DNA of 64,000 nucleotides from an uncultured Planctomycetota bacterium (GCA_903901045.1 CAIUPP010000011.1:37237-101236); one strand, 5' to 3'; counted from the stretch's first letter, positions 17,467 through 25,877 are shown. Made by a program: numbers and translations. The notes: a model not told the origin generated them from the sequence alone.

Positions 17467-18123
17467 CTACGCGCCGTGACTATGTCCATGCTCATGTCCA
17501 TGGTCATGCCCATGGCAGGCGCAGCCGGCGGCGCAGTGAGTCTCTCCCAGGGCCGCGTTGAGCCGGTCGCGGAGCCAGTCCTTCTTCTCGTGCGACAAGT
17601 GCGGGAAGAGCGGCACCGGTTGCCCGGCGTAGTCGAACAGCAGCGCGTAGTCCACCGTCGAGATATGGCAGCAGCAGCCGTCGTGCTGGGTGCTGCAATC
17701 CTTGTCGTGGGTCATGAAGGAGTGGACCTTCTCCATGTCGTAGCGGCGCGTGAGCAATCCCAGCAGCCAGGGGCTGCCCAGGCGGAGCGTCCCGCGGCGG
17801 ATCACGAGCCGCTCGTGTCCGAGCATCGCCCAGAGGCACAGGGCGGTGCAGTAGACTCCGATAAACGAGAAGAGGGCGTGGACGGCGATTTCCGGAATCG
17901 GATTGGCGAGAGTGTGCGCCCCGAGCGCCTGGAGCACGCGGGCCAGCTCGGTCAGCCAGAACAAACCCCAGATGGCCGCGATGAGCGCCGCCGCCATGGT
18001 GCGCAGGTCCAGCGTGCCGGCGCGGACTCGCACGACGAGCCCCCCGGCGGTCGTGCGCACAGTCACGCCGGCTGGCGCGGGCGCGTTGCTTGACGTATTT
18101 TCGGACATTCGTTTCCCGTTCAT
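17467..18123 (-). CDS. Two-TM membrane protein with His-rich metal-binding tail
   Basis: The 218-residue product has two hydrophobic helices (about 42-62 and 82-105), then a soluble region resembling bacterial PH-like domains (RLVIRRGTLRLGSPWLLG). A Cys/His cluster follows (DKDCSTQHDGCCCH) and the tail alternates His and Gly/Asp (GHDHGHEHGHSHGA). The tail and the cluster are strong candidates for Zn, Ni or Cu binding. I do not recognise the family. The start may be the ATG at 18123 or 18108; neither has a clear Shine-Dalgarno site. Confidence 0.6.
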   Translation of the reverse strand: MNGKRMSENTSSNAPAPAGVTVRTTAGGLVVRVRAGTLDLRTMAAALIAAIWGLFWLTELARVLQALGAHTLANPIPEIAVHALFSFIGVYCTALCLWAMLGHERLVIRRGTLRLGSPWLLGLLTRRYDMEKVHSFMTHDKDCSTQHDGCCCHISTVDYALLFDYAGQPVPLFPHLSHEKKDWLRDRLNAALGETHCAAGCACHGHDHGHEHGHSHGA

Positions 18124-18205
18124 CGAAGGAGGGCGCGGAAGCGCGCAACGGCCCTTCGCCTCATTATAGGGTACCGGCGGGAAATCGGCAACGCGAGCGC
18201 GGGAA

Positions 18206-18439
18206 ACCTTGCGAAGGTCAAATGCTCTGTTGAAACTACTCTGTGAGCCCCCGCAGGGGGCGACGGAACCTTGGCGGGAGGCTCCGTCGCCCCCCTTCGG
18301 GGGCTCGGGGGTTGGGTACGACTTGACCCCACGACTCGCTTCGCTCGCCGTGGGCTAAAGTCCGACGGCCGCTTCGCGGCCTGACGAACGGAACAGGATG
18401 ATTTCAACAGAGCGAAGGTCAAACGAACCTTCGCAAGGT
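18206..18439. repeat. Palindromic repeat split by a mobile element
   Basis: Left arm ACCTTGCGAAGG (18206-18217) and right arm CCTTCGCAAGGT (18428-18439) belong together: the intact palindrome is at 54279-54311. Here it is interrupted by the element at 18223-18413. Outside it, the 18124-18540 spacer shows nothing further. Confidence 0.8.
18223..18413. mobile_element. 191-bp MITE-like element with 10-bp target duplication
   Basis: Terminal inverted repeats GCTCTGTTGAAA (18224-18235) and TTTCAACAGAGC (18402-18413) bound a non-coding element with internal hairpins built on GGGGGCGACGGA and GGCCGCGAAGCGGCC. GAAGGTCAAA is duplicated directly on both sides (18213-18222 and 18414-18423), marking insertion. 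A second copy, inverted, starts at 63852. Confidence 0.82.
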
Positions 18440-18540
18440 CCGGGCGTGAAGCTTCTCACTATTCGGTATTGTATTCGATGCGGCGCGGGGGCATACTGAC
18501 GGTGACCCGCGCACGTTTCAACAAGGAAGAGGAGGAACCC

Positions 18541-18933
18541 ATGGGCGCCGCGATTGTGAAGTACAAGGGGGACTCACTGTTCGAGGCTACGTCCGGGAAG
18601 CAGAAGATCCAGATCGACCTGCCCGCGCCGATGGGGGGCAAGGACCGGGGGATGACGCCGACGGAGTTGTTCGCCGTCTCCCTGGCCGCCTGCATCAACG
18701 CGCTGGTGGTGAACTACTGCCGGGATATGAAGATCAAGCACGACGGGATCGTGGTGACGCTGGAGTACGACAAACTGGACCAGCCGGCCCGGCTGGGGAA
18801 TTTCAAGGCGCACATCAAGATGCCCGCCAAGGACTGGGAGACGCGCAAAGATGGCATCCTCCGCGCCGCCGAGCGCTGCCCGGTCCATGAGACGATCCAC
18901 TACCACAAGGGACTGACGATCGAGGTGGAGTGA
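18541..18933 (+). CDS. OsmC/Ohr-family protein
   Basis: OsmC/Ohr proteins are small dimeric thiol peroxidases that reduce organic hydroperoxides. The 130-residue product has the conserved N-terminal block TPTELFAVSLAACINA with Cys51 and the second reactive cysteine in ERCPVHETI (Cys113). The ATG at 18541 has AGGAGG 7 nt upstream; an upstream in-frame ATG would add 24 unrelated residues. The short length suits the OsmC-like subgroup rather than Ohr. Confidence 0.87.
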   Translation: MGAAIVKYKGDSLFEATSGKQKIQIDLPAPMGGKDRGMTPTELFAVSLAACINALVVNYCRDMKIKHDGIVVTLEYDKLDQPARLGNFKAHIKMPAKDWETRKDGILRAAERCPVHETIHYHKGLTIEVE

Positions 18934-18973
18934 GGGGGAAAGGGTTGGCAGGCACAAGGCCCAAGGACGAATG

Positions 18974-20179
18974 CTAAGGTTCCTCCCACTTCCCCATGTC
19001 GGCGGTCGTGATTGCAATCCGCGCAATGCAGATATTCCCGTCTTCTTCATAGACGGCCCAGTCTCCATCTGCGCGAATGGCTTGGAGTCCCTTTCCAAAA
19101 GTCACTTCCTTCTCGGTCAGTGCGTTGTGCAGGATAAAGCTGCCGCCGGCGTTGTAGGGGTGCGCTGTGGACTCTCCCGACATCTTCGTCAGGAACACGC
19201 AGTTGTCAACGGACGACGGTCCCAGTGGCAAGAGGTCGGGGAGCACTCTCACAATCTCGTGATATTCTGAGCTCCAAATTCTTGTCCAGGTCCGGTCGCG
19301 GCCGTTCGTGCCGCTGTACACGAAGAATGAGTTATGCTTGCTCCAGAAGAAAGACGGCGTTTCGTCATCTTTGTTCAGGGGAAGCTCTTGCAGGCGATGG
19401 AAGCCGTCCCTGACGCAACACATCGTAAAGCCGTCGGTGTAGTCCTCAAAGGGGACATTGAATCCCGAAGGGCGAGGTTGCGCTACCACGCCCTTGACTC
19501 CGACCTTCTGAACGGTCCCATCCGCCAGCGTCCACAAGCAGAGTTCCGTATCCTTCCAGTTCCCGCCTTTCGGAGTGAGGCTGAAATACACCTCCTTTCC
19601 TCCGGCGGCGAAGGCCGGCGCGAAAGCGTTCCCCTCAACCTGGGGAGACGTGAGCTTGCGTTTCTCCAGGTCAAATATCCCCACAGTCATCTTCTCGCCC
19701 GTGGGATCCTCCCCTACAGTCAGCAGCATGCTCTTGGAATCGGCGGAAAAAAGGGAAGCGTACCCAAGGCAGAATCCATACCGCGCAAACCACGGATCTG
19801 GTACCGGAGGGGTCGGAAGCGGAATGTCTTCTCCCGTGTCAACGTTTCGAACAAAGAGCCGGTATGCTTTGGGCAACTCCAGGAGAGGAAGGTCCACCCT
19901 GCGCATGTAAGCGACCCACTTGCCGTTCGGGCTGATCCACATCCCCGCCGCGTGGTTGGCTATATCCTTGCTTGCCCGGAAGACGACGCGTTCTTCCTGC
20001 AATGACAATGAAACCACTACTGCGGGCCCGTCCCATCCCAGAAGCAAATGAACCTTATCTTCCTCGGAAATATTCTGCGTTGAGGGCGGGACGATCTTGG
20101 AAGTTGTTCTACAGCTCAGAATCGTGGCAATAAGGAGCGCAGCAAGGCCACACCGCATTCCCCATCCACACGCTGTCAC
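18974..20179 (-). CDS. Secreted lipoprotein with propeller-like repeats, unknown function
   Basis: The 401-residue product starts with a lipoprotein signal peptide (hydrophobic core then ILSC, Cys at about 23). The remainder has repeated short beta-rich segments such as WISPNGKWVAYM, LFSADSKSMLLTVG and WSKHNSFFVYSG, like WD40/TolB-type blades. I see no catalytic motif. The GTG at 20179 has GGAGGG 6 nt upstream. It starts 32 nt after truA on the same strand and so is probably co-transcribed with it, which says little about function. Its GC content looks lower than that of neighbours, as expected for an orphan or acquired gene. Confidence 0.65.
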   Translation of the reverse strand: MTACGWGMRCGLAALLIATILSCRTTSKIVPPSTQNISEEDKVHLLLGWDGPAVVVSLSLQEERVVFRASKDIANHAAGMWISPNGKWVAYMRRVDLPLLELPKAYRLFVRNVDTGEDIPLPTPPVPDPWFARYGFCLGYASLFSADSKSMLLTVGEDPTGEKMTVGIFDLEKRKLTSPQVEGNAFAPAFAAGGKEVYFSLTPKGGNWKDTELCLWTLADGTVQKVGVKGVVAQPRPSGFNVPFEDYTDGFTMCCVRDGFHRLQELPLNKDDETPSFFWSKHNSFFVYSGTNGRDRTWTRIWSSEYHEIVRVLPDLLPLGPSSVDNCVFLTKMSGESTAHPYNAGGSFILHNALTEKEVTFGKGLQAIRADGDWAVYEEDGNICIARIAITTADMGKWEEP

Positions 20180-20211
20180 GGCAAGCCCTCCCGCTAAAGC
20201 CTAAACCCTAA

Positions 20212-20988
20212 CTATTGCTCTTCCGTTGCGGTTGCGCTCGGCAACTCCGGCAGGTCGTATCGCACCTCCATCAGGCAGAGCCCCTGGGGCGGGGCGGTGC
20301 GGCCGGCATTGGCGCGGTTGGCGCCGGCGATGATCCCGGGCATCGCCTCGGGGGCGATCTTCCCGCGCCCGACGTCCGTCAACGTCCCCACGATCGCGCG
20401 CACCATGTTGTAGAGGAAGGCGTCCGCCTCGATGGCGAAGATGAGCTGCGAGCCGTTCCCCATCCACTCCGCGCGGGTGATCGTGCGCACGGTGGTCTCC
20501 GACTGCGCGTTGGCGGACTCGAACGCGGCGAAGTCGTGCCTCCCCAGGAGCGCGGGGGTGGCGGCGCGCATCCGCTCCAGGTCCAACTCCCAGCGGAAAT
20601 GCCACATGAACTGCCGGAACATGGCCGGGCGCACGGAGCGGTTCCAGATGGTGTAGTGGTAGAGTTTCGAGAGCGCCGAGAAACGCGAATCGAATTCCGG
20701 CGGCACTTCGCGCGACTCGACGACCACGATGTCGCGCGGCAGGAGGGCGTTGAGCGCGCCGCGCAGGCGCTCGGGGGTGAGGTCGGACTCCACCTGGAAG
20801 TTCGCGGACTGACCGCGCGCGTGGACCCCCGCGTCGGTGCGGCTGGCCCCGGTGACGCGCGTGCGCACGCCCAGGATTTTCTCCAGCGCCTCCTCCATCG
20901 CCTGCTGGATGGTCATCCCCTGCGGCTGGCGCTGCCAGCCGAGGTAGTGCGTGCCGTCGTATTCGAGCGTGACCTTGATGTTGCGCAT
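20212..20988 (-). CDS. truA: tRNA pseudouridine(38-40) synthase TruA
   Basis: TruA modifies uridines 38-40 of the tRNA anticodon arm. The 258-residue protein has the N-terminal LEYDGTHYLGWQRQP, the catalytic block ASRTDAGVHARGQ with Asp52, HYTIWN, DFAAFES and FLYNMVRAIVGTL. The ATG at 20988 is chosen with AAGGA 9 nt upstream. A TTG three codons earlier is too close to this site. Confidence 0.95.
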   Translation of the reverse strand: MRNIKVTLEYDGTHYLGWQRQPQGMTIQQAMEEALEKILGVRTRVTGASRTDAGVHARGQSANFQVESDLTPERLRGALNALLPRDIVVVESREVPPEFDSRFSALSKLYHYTIWNRSVRPAMFRQFMWHFRWELDLERMRAATPALLGRHDFAAFESANAQSETTVRTITRAEWMGNGSQLIFAIEADAFLYNMVRAIVGTLTDVGRGKIAPEAMPGIIAGANRANAGRTAPPQGLCLMEVRYDLPELPSATATEEQ

Positions 20989-21566
20989 GGCGGACAATCC
21001 TTAACTGCAATTGCGGATTGCAAAGCGGACGGGCGAATGCAACCCGCAAAGGTCGTTTGCGTCCCGTCGGGACGCAAGGATAATACAGCATGTTTCATTA
21101 CTGCCCAATGGCAGGGCGCGCAATCGTTAACCTATTGCGTCAATGCAAGTTACAGTATACGCATTTCGGTCAAAATTAGTTATGAAACAGCTTCTAGGCA
21201 GGGGCTTAAGCCCCTGCGACGCGAGGTCAGACCCGAGTCGTTCCGGCGTCCCGCAGGGACGCCGGGAAACCGGCCGGAAGACATTGTCCCTGCGTCCCTA
21301 CGGGACGCATCCGGAGCAAGAGGGGGCATTCCCCAACAGGGGCTAAAGCCCCTGCCTATTTTCCCACCGTCCCTGCGGGACGGACAATGGCGATGTCCTT
21401 GGGCATCACATGCGCCCGATCCGACCGCGCGCAGTGCGGCTACGGGCTTTAGCCCGTCATGAAGTCTAACGGCAGGGCGCAGCATGCTGCGCCCCTACAC
21501 CGGGGAATGGCGGCGTCCCCGGATCTGCACGGGCTGAAGCCCGCGCCTGCGCACGACGCGGCGACC
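20989..21566. repeat. Repeat-rich spacer
   Basis: This gap has no gene. It contains several short hairpins: GGGCTTAAGCCC, GGGGCTAAAGCCCC and CGGGCTTTAGCCCG (the GGGCTTYAGCCC family), two CGTCCCGCAGGGACG-like palindromes, and at 21475-21498 the palindrome GGGCGCAGCATGCTGCGCCC, also found in murD and near recA. Confidence 0.7.
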
Positions 21567-22642
21567 TCAGCGGCATCGCCGCAGCAGTTCGAGCGGGATG
21601 TTCTCCGCCTGCCGCGCCGGCTCGATCTCCTCCAGGAAGCGCTCGCCGTCCGGGAGATAGCCCGCCGTCGGGCGCAATCCCGGCACGCGCTGGAGCCAGA
21701 AGTCGTTGAGCATCTCCACCATCAGTTCGCGCGCATACTTGCTGAACATCGAGGCCAGCGCCACCGGGAGATGGTGCGCGTCGGCCCTGGGCTCGAACGT
21801 CACCGTCATGCGCCGCGCGCCGTTGCGCAGCGTGTAGCGCGAGCGCTCGGCCCCCTGGCAATGGCGCGTGAGCGCGCAGCCGTAGAAATTCGCCAGCAGG
21901 AACTGGCCGTAATCGTTCCGGCCACCCTGCTTGTCCACCGTCAGCCAGAGTCCTTCGGTCCCGAAGCGCTCCCACAACTCCCGCATCAACGCCGCGACGC
22001 GCCCGCCCAGCGCATGCGCCTTGTTGTCGAAGGCGGTCACCTCGCGGCTGAACTCCGCCGCCTCCAGCAATTCGAGGCGGGCCATGCAGAACTCCGCACT
22101 CGCGGCGGAGAGCCCCTCGCGGAGACAATCCGCGCCGCGCTGGAGCCGCTCCACCGCCGCGGCGCGCGGCAGGGGCTGCTCTTTCCCGCGATACCAGGGA
22201 TACGCCGTCAGCGCTTCCGCCTGCGGCGCGCCCATGGCGCGGAGGAATGCTTCAACATTTTCCGGAATGTGCCCCGGCACGGCGGATGGAGAGACCGAAT
22301 GATTTCTGATTTCTGAATTCTGATTCCCGATGTTCCGCTCTCTGTGCCCTCCGCGTCCTCCGTGGTGAGCCTGCCGCCGTATGTCTCCAACGCCGCCAGG
22401 AAGGGCAGTACGTTGCGCTCCAGCAGCTCGATCCCCGCGCTGCCGTGATGGAGCTTCTTGCTATCGGCCACGCGCAGACGGCGGTTGTCGCGCACCGCGC
22501 CGCGCGCCACGGCGGCACGGAACAGTTCCCACAGGTCCGCCTCGGCGGCTTCGTCGGGCACGCGGAAAGCCGTTGCGGTGACCGCCAGCGGCCCCAGGAG
22601 GGGACCGTATCCCGCCTCGTCGATTCCAGCCACGACCGCCAT
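21567..22642 (-). pseudogene. RNase HII/HIII-superfamily-like gene, interrupted out of frame
   Basis: The 5' part (22642 leftward) encodes VAGIDEAGYGPLLGPLAV and VADSKKLH, the conserved Asp-Glu start and Ser-Lys motifs of the RNase HII/HIII fold. The 3' part (21567-22280, another frame) encodes a C-terminal region with LTVDKQGGRNDYGQF. Between them lies about 90 nt (22281-22370) of spacer-like repeat sequence that shifts the frame. Neither half should be functional alone, unless the halves are made separately or the shift is a sequencing error. The start ATG at 22642 has GGGAG 7 nt upstream. The original enzyme might have removed RNA from RNA-DNA hybrids. Confidence 0.7.
22281..22370. repeat. 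Spacer-type repeat inserted in the RNase H-fold gene
   Basis: The stretch contains TCTGATTTCTGAATTCTGAT and CCGCGTCCTCCGTGGTGA, word-like sequences that otherwise occur in spacers of this window (compare CTGCGCTCTCCGCGGTGAAG near 10420). Its apparent length is not a multiple of three. Confidence 0.6.
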
Positions 22643-22674
22643 CGGCGCTCTCCCGTGAAACCTCCGGAGCATGG

Positions 22675-22704
22675 ATTATAGTGGAATGACGCACGGGCCG
22701 CCAA
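22675..22704 (-). promoter_or_regulatory. Promoter for the RNase H-fold gene
   Basis: Minus-strand TTGGCG (22699-22704), 18 nt, TATAAT (22675-22680). The predicted transcript start near 22668 suits translation from the ATG at 22642. Confidence 0.55.
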
Positions 22705-22774
22705 TGGGAGGCGGAGCGCTCCGCTGCCCCTCGGGGGCGCGGCATGGCTCTTCCCTGCGGTGCAGCAGTGAGCG

Positions 22775-22826
22775 CCCAAAACAATCCGGGCGCGGCGCGG
22801 GGTTTTCGGCCTCGCGCTGCGCCCGA
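22775..22826 (-). terminator. Terminator after first IPT/TIG gene
   Basis: Arms GGGCGCGGCGCG (22788-22799) and CGCGCTGCGCCC (22813-22824) with one mismatch; on the minus strand the stem is followed by GGATTGTTTT. The matching terminator of the tandem paralog is at 23636-23690. Confidence 0.7.
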
Positions 22827-22851
22827 TTTCGAATTGCGTGTGTGCGGCTCG

Positions 22852-23496
22852 TTACGGAGTAACGACAAAGTCGTTCGACCAGCCCCAATTCGAGGTGCCG
22901 TTGTCCACATCCAGCGTGTAGGAGCCCGGGGCCATCTTCGGCACCACGACGATGGCCTGGCTCACGCCGGTCGTGGGGTCCATGGTCCAACTGGTCACTT
23001 TGCAGCTCTTCGCGAGGAAGGATGGCTTCTTGGGATTGGGCCACCGCAGAGCGACCTTGCCGGGCTTCAGCCCGAAGTAGTTGCCATCGATCGTCACCGT
23101 GGCGCCCGCCGCGCCCGTCTCGGGGGTGACCGCGGTGAGTTCCATTTGCGAGAAAGTGAACGGCTGAGTCATCCGGATGTAAGAGCCCCCTTTAGGGGTG
23201 AAGCTCACGCGGTAATCCATGAAGCCGCTCTTGGGCATTTTGGGGATGGTGGCGACTACCTGCGCATCGCTCCAGGTGACCACTTTCAACGTCGTGGTCG
23301 CGCCGGAGGAGGCGTCCACCAGCGTGGCCTTGCCGCCGGCGGCCCCGAAGCCGCTGCCGTTCAAGGTGATCTGCGTACCCACCGTGCCCGCGGTGGGGAA
23401 GACGTCCGGCGGGGCAAATGCGACTCCCGCCGAGAATGCAAGAATGGCCGGAACGGCCAGCGTCCACCCCCCAAGAAGCTTTCGTCGCGCGACCAT
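22852..23496 (-). CDS. Secreted protein with two IPT/TIG domains (tandem paralog 1)
   Basis: The 214-residue product has a Sec signal peptide (cleavage near AGVAFA-PP) and two immunoglobulin-like IPT/TIG domains, each marked by P-T-x-G-x-x-G-T-x-ITLNGSGFG or by ETGAAGATVTIDGNYFG. It ends in a beta-rich segment (LDVDNGTSNWGWSNDFVV). IPT/TIG domains are protein-binding or structural modules in secreted proteins. No enzyme motif or membrane anchor is present, so a free extracellular or periplasmic protein is likely. AGGAGG lies 6 nt before the ATG. A close paralog is immediately upstream with its own promoter and terminator. Confidence 0.75.
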   Translation of the reverse strand: MVARRKLLGGWTLAVPAILAFSAGVAFAPPDVFPTAGTVGTQITLNGSGFGAAGGKATLVDASSGATTTLKVVTWSDAQVVATIPKMPKSGFMDYRVSFTPKGGSYIRMTQPFTFSQMELTAVTPETGAAGATVTIDGNYFGLKPGKVALRWPNPKKPSFLAKSCKVTSWTMDPTTGVSQAIVVVPKMAPGSYTLDVDNGTSNWGWSNDFVVTP

Positions 23497-23537
23497 ACTG
23501 TGCCTCCTTCCCTATTGAAAACCACTCCACGTCGCGG

Positions 23538-23566
23538 ATGGTACGCCGCAGGCATGGGATTGTCAA
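23538..23566 (-). promoter_or_regulatory. Promoter for IPT/TIG paralog 1
   Basis: Minus-strand TTGACA (23561-23566), 17 nt, TACCAT (23538-23543). Confidence 0.65.
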
Positions 23567-23595
23567 GGAGGGGCAGGAGAGACGGAAGCGGAAGA

Positions 23596-23636
23596 ACGCA
23601 CAATGATCGCGGGTTGGATAACCCGCGCCACCCCGG
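23596..23636. repeat. GCGGGTTGGATAACCCGC hairpin repeat
   Basis: This is a copy of the dispersed hairpin whose other copies are near 42055-42093, 45416-45460, 49833-49868 and (interrupted) 8416-8480. It is usually preceded by GAACGCAC and followed by GCCAC. Confidence 0.75.
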
Positions 23637-23690
23637 TGGAAAAAAAACCGGGCGCGGCGCGGAGGTTTCGGCTTCGCGCTGCGCCCGGTT
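23636..23690 (-). terminator. Strong rho-independent terminator after IPT/TIG gene 2
   Basis: A long GC stem (CCGGGCGCGGCGCG pairing with CGCGCTGCGCCCGG, one mismatch) is followed on the minus strand by a run of eight T residues. Confidence 0.85.
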
Positions 23691-23713
23691 TCAGAATTTT
23701 CCAGAGAGGTCCG

Positions 23714-24364
23714 TTACGGCCCGGTGACGGTGATATCGTTCGTCCAGGTCGCGTTGGAGAGACCGTTGTCCACGACCAACTGGTACGTGCCGGCGGGCAC
23801 CTTGGGCAACGCGGCGGTCGCCGTGCTGGCCCCCGTGGCCGGATTCATCGTCCAGGTCGCCACCTTGCACGCCTTCGCGACGATCCCCTTCGGTCCTGAT
23901 ACGAGCAAGGACACTTTCCCTTTCTTTGAGCCGAAGTAGTTGCCATTGATCGCTATGGTCGAGCCGACGGCCCCCGTCTCGGGGCTCACGCCGCTGAGCG
24001 AAAGCGGGGCCAGTGTGAACGTGCCGGGAATCGCCGCAGCCGCACTTCCCTTCGGCGCGACTTCAACCCCATAATCCTTCAGGCCGCCCTTCGGGGCCTT
24101 GTTGACATCCGCAACGATCTGCGTGTCGGTCCAACTGGTGACGGTCAACGCGGTCGTCACCGGCTTGGTGGCGCCGGTGGTGCTATCCACCAGCATGGCC
24201 TTGCCGCCGGCGCCGAAGCCGCTGCCGGTGATGACGACCTCCGTGCCGACGCTTCCCGTGTCGGGCGTAAAGCTCGATTGAGCCATGGCAGCGCCCCCGA
24301 GCAGTGCGACGACGGCCAGGGCGGCGAGCGACCAGCCCGCAGAAATCCGGTTACTTACGATCAT
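23714..24364 (-). CDS. Secreted protein with two IPT/TIG domains (tandem paralog 2)
   Basis: The 216-residue product has a signal peptide (cleavage near GAAMAQ-S), then two IPT/TIG domains with motifs VGTEVVITGSGFG and VGSTIAINGNYFG. It shares the same order of motifs with the downstream gene throughout (GKAMLVD, SWTDTQIVA, PETGAVG, WTMNPATG, LVVDNGLSN), so the pair arose by gene duplication. AGGAGG precedes the ATG by 8 nt. No enzymatic residues are apparent. The two copies keep separate promoters and terminators. Confidence 0.75.
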   Translation of the reverse strand: MIVSNRISAGWSLAALAVVALLGGAAMAQSSFTPDTGSVGTEVVITGSGFGAGGKAMLVDSTTGATKPVTTALTVTSWTDTQIVADVNKAPKGGLKDYGVEVAPKGSAAAAIPGTFTLAPLSLSGVSPETGAVGSTIAINGNYFGSKKGKVSLLVSGPKGIVAKACKVATWTMNPATGASTATAALPKVPAGTYQLVVDNGLSNATWTNDITVTGP

Positions 24365-24477
24365 GACCCTTTCCCTCCTGTATTCACTTGCAGAGGTTCG
24401 GCAAGGGCCGGCACGATACCGGCCCAATCGCGAACCCCTCCCTCGCGCGCGTACGAACGATTCTTATATCCACAGCT

Positions 24478-24507
24478 ATCCTAGCGCCGTCCGGTTGCCC
24501 CAGTCAA
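24478..24507 (-). promoter_or_regulatory. Promoter for IPT/TIG paralog 2
   Basis: Minus-strand TTGACT (24502-24507), 18 nt, TAGGAT (24478-24483). The leader is about 110 nt long. Confidence 0.6.
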
Positions 24508-24980
24508 GGTGCAATTTTGCCAATAAATGAGATAATTTCATTCGCGATACGCTTGGCGGAGAGGTCGTATAAGGGAGCGGCATGCTGTATCCCTGCGTTT
24601 TGTGGTGAAACTGCGCCTTCGTCGCAATGACGCCGCGCCCGAATGAACCGCGCCCGCCCGCCAGATAAGTGCGCGGGGCCGCTGACGCTCGGAGTCGCGT
24701 TCTTCCACCGACCCCAGGCACCGCCGGAAGAAACAGAGCATGGCGACGTAGTGACGTAACGGCGGGTCGTCGGATGCAAACGGAAAGTCTGTCGCAGATG
24801 GACGCAGAAACGTGCAGATGCGGCAACGAGTGAAAGGCTTCACAACCGAGCGAAAGGGTGTACGGAGGCGAACAGGGTGGAATTCCGGAACGACTGCGAA
24901 TCTTGACGGTAGAGTATGGTAATATTCCAGCACGTGAAATATGCAACGCCGCGCACGAGACATTAGGAAAGGACGCAAGA
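24508..24980. other. Non-coding spacer, mostly unexplained
   Basis: No convincing gene lies here. The sequence has lower GC in parts (around 24510-24545 and 24890-24960) and a spacer-type CGTCGCAATGACG motif. A probable extended -10 promoter for the next gene (TGG-TAATAT at 24917-24925) lies about 55 nt before its ATG. I see no tRNA or structured RNA. Confidence 0.45.
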
Positions 24981-25658
24981 ATGGGCAAGCGGAACTGGCT
25001 GTTGATTGCGAGTTGGCTTGTGGCGGCGGTTATCGGCGGCGTCGTGTCGAATTGGGCCTCGTCCCCCTCCGTGACAGCTCAGGAAAGGCAAGGTACAGAG
25101 GTTGCACGAGAGCTTACGGTGACGGGACTGCGCGTTGTGGACAGTAGCGGAAAGCTTCGGGCGCAATTGGTTCTGGGCGCTGATGGAAGCCCTATCTTCG
25201 CACTCTCTGACCAGAACGGAAAGCTGCGTGTTGTACAGACCGTAGCCACTGATGGTACGCCGGGACTCACGCTGCTCGACGGGAGCGGGACGATCCGGAC
25301 CGGATTGTGTGTTCACCCCGACGGATGCCCGGCTCTTGTGCTCTTTGACCGGGACGGGAAGGACCGTGCGAACTTGGGTGTGGCTACTGACGGAAGCCCA
25401 TTGCTCACATTCCGCGACCAGAACACGAAGATTCGCGCCAAGGTCGGTGCAATCACTGACAAAGGCCCGGGCCTCATACTCTGCGACCAGAACGAGAAGA
25501 GCCGCGTCGCCCTGGCCCTGGCCGCCAACAAGACTCCAGCCCTGATGCTCTTCGACCAGGACGAGAAACACCGTGCCGGGCTGATCGTGAACGCTGACGG
25601 AACCCCTTTCCTCTCGCTCTGGGACCAGAACGAGAACCCCGTCTTCCGGGCACCGTAG
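24981..25658 (+). CDS. Membrane-anchored protein with about eight 23-residue repeats
   Basis: The 225-residue product has one N-terminal membrane segment (residues 6-25) then a succession of near-identical units of about 23 residues with the pattern V-x-x-DGSP-x-L-x-L-x-DQN-x-K-x-RA-x-L. Examples are ADGSPIFALSDQNGKLR, TDGTPGLTLLDGSG and ADGTPFLSLWDQNE. Regular hydrophobic spacing suggests a beta-solenoid or propeller-like stalk outside the membrane. Such repeat proteins occur in several phyla without known function. The ATG at 24981 has AAAGGA upstream and starts just before the anchor. Confidence 0.65.
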   Translation: MGKRNWLLIASWLVAAVIGGVVSNWASSPSVTAQERQGTEVARELTVTGLRVVDSSGKLRAQLVLGADGSPIFALSDQNGKLRVVQTVATDGTPGLTLLDGSGTIRTGLCVHPDGCPALVLFDRDGKDRANLGVATDGSPLLTFRDQNTKIRAKVGAITDKGPGLILCDQNEKSRVALALAANKTPALMLFDQDEKHRAGLIVNADGTPFLSLWDQNENPVFRAP

Positions 25659-25877
25659 TGGGCCAGAATGCAGCCCAGTGATAGAGGCCACAGGAAGTGA
25701 GCGGGCCACGGCATTTGCTGTTATTGTCCTGCCCGCCGTATCCGCACGTTTCCGCGCCTGCCCCCGGCCCAGCCGATCAGGTTCGTTTGCTGCAATATCG
25801 GCGCCGTTTTGTTGTCATCGGCCGGCAACACCCCTCTCTGTGTCCCAGCGGTGAAACGTCCTTGCCTGCCGCATTGC

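Noticed and set aside
21000..21566. Possible riboswitch or structured RNA
   Set aside because: The hairpins are copies of dispersed spacer repeats found elsewhere in unrelated contexts, with no adjacent metabolic gene or conserved aptamer core.
24508..24900. Degraded insertion sequence or tRNA gene
   Set aside because: No terminal repeats, transposase fragments or tRNA arm sequences could be recognised.
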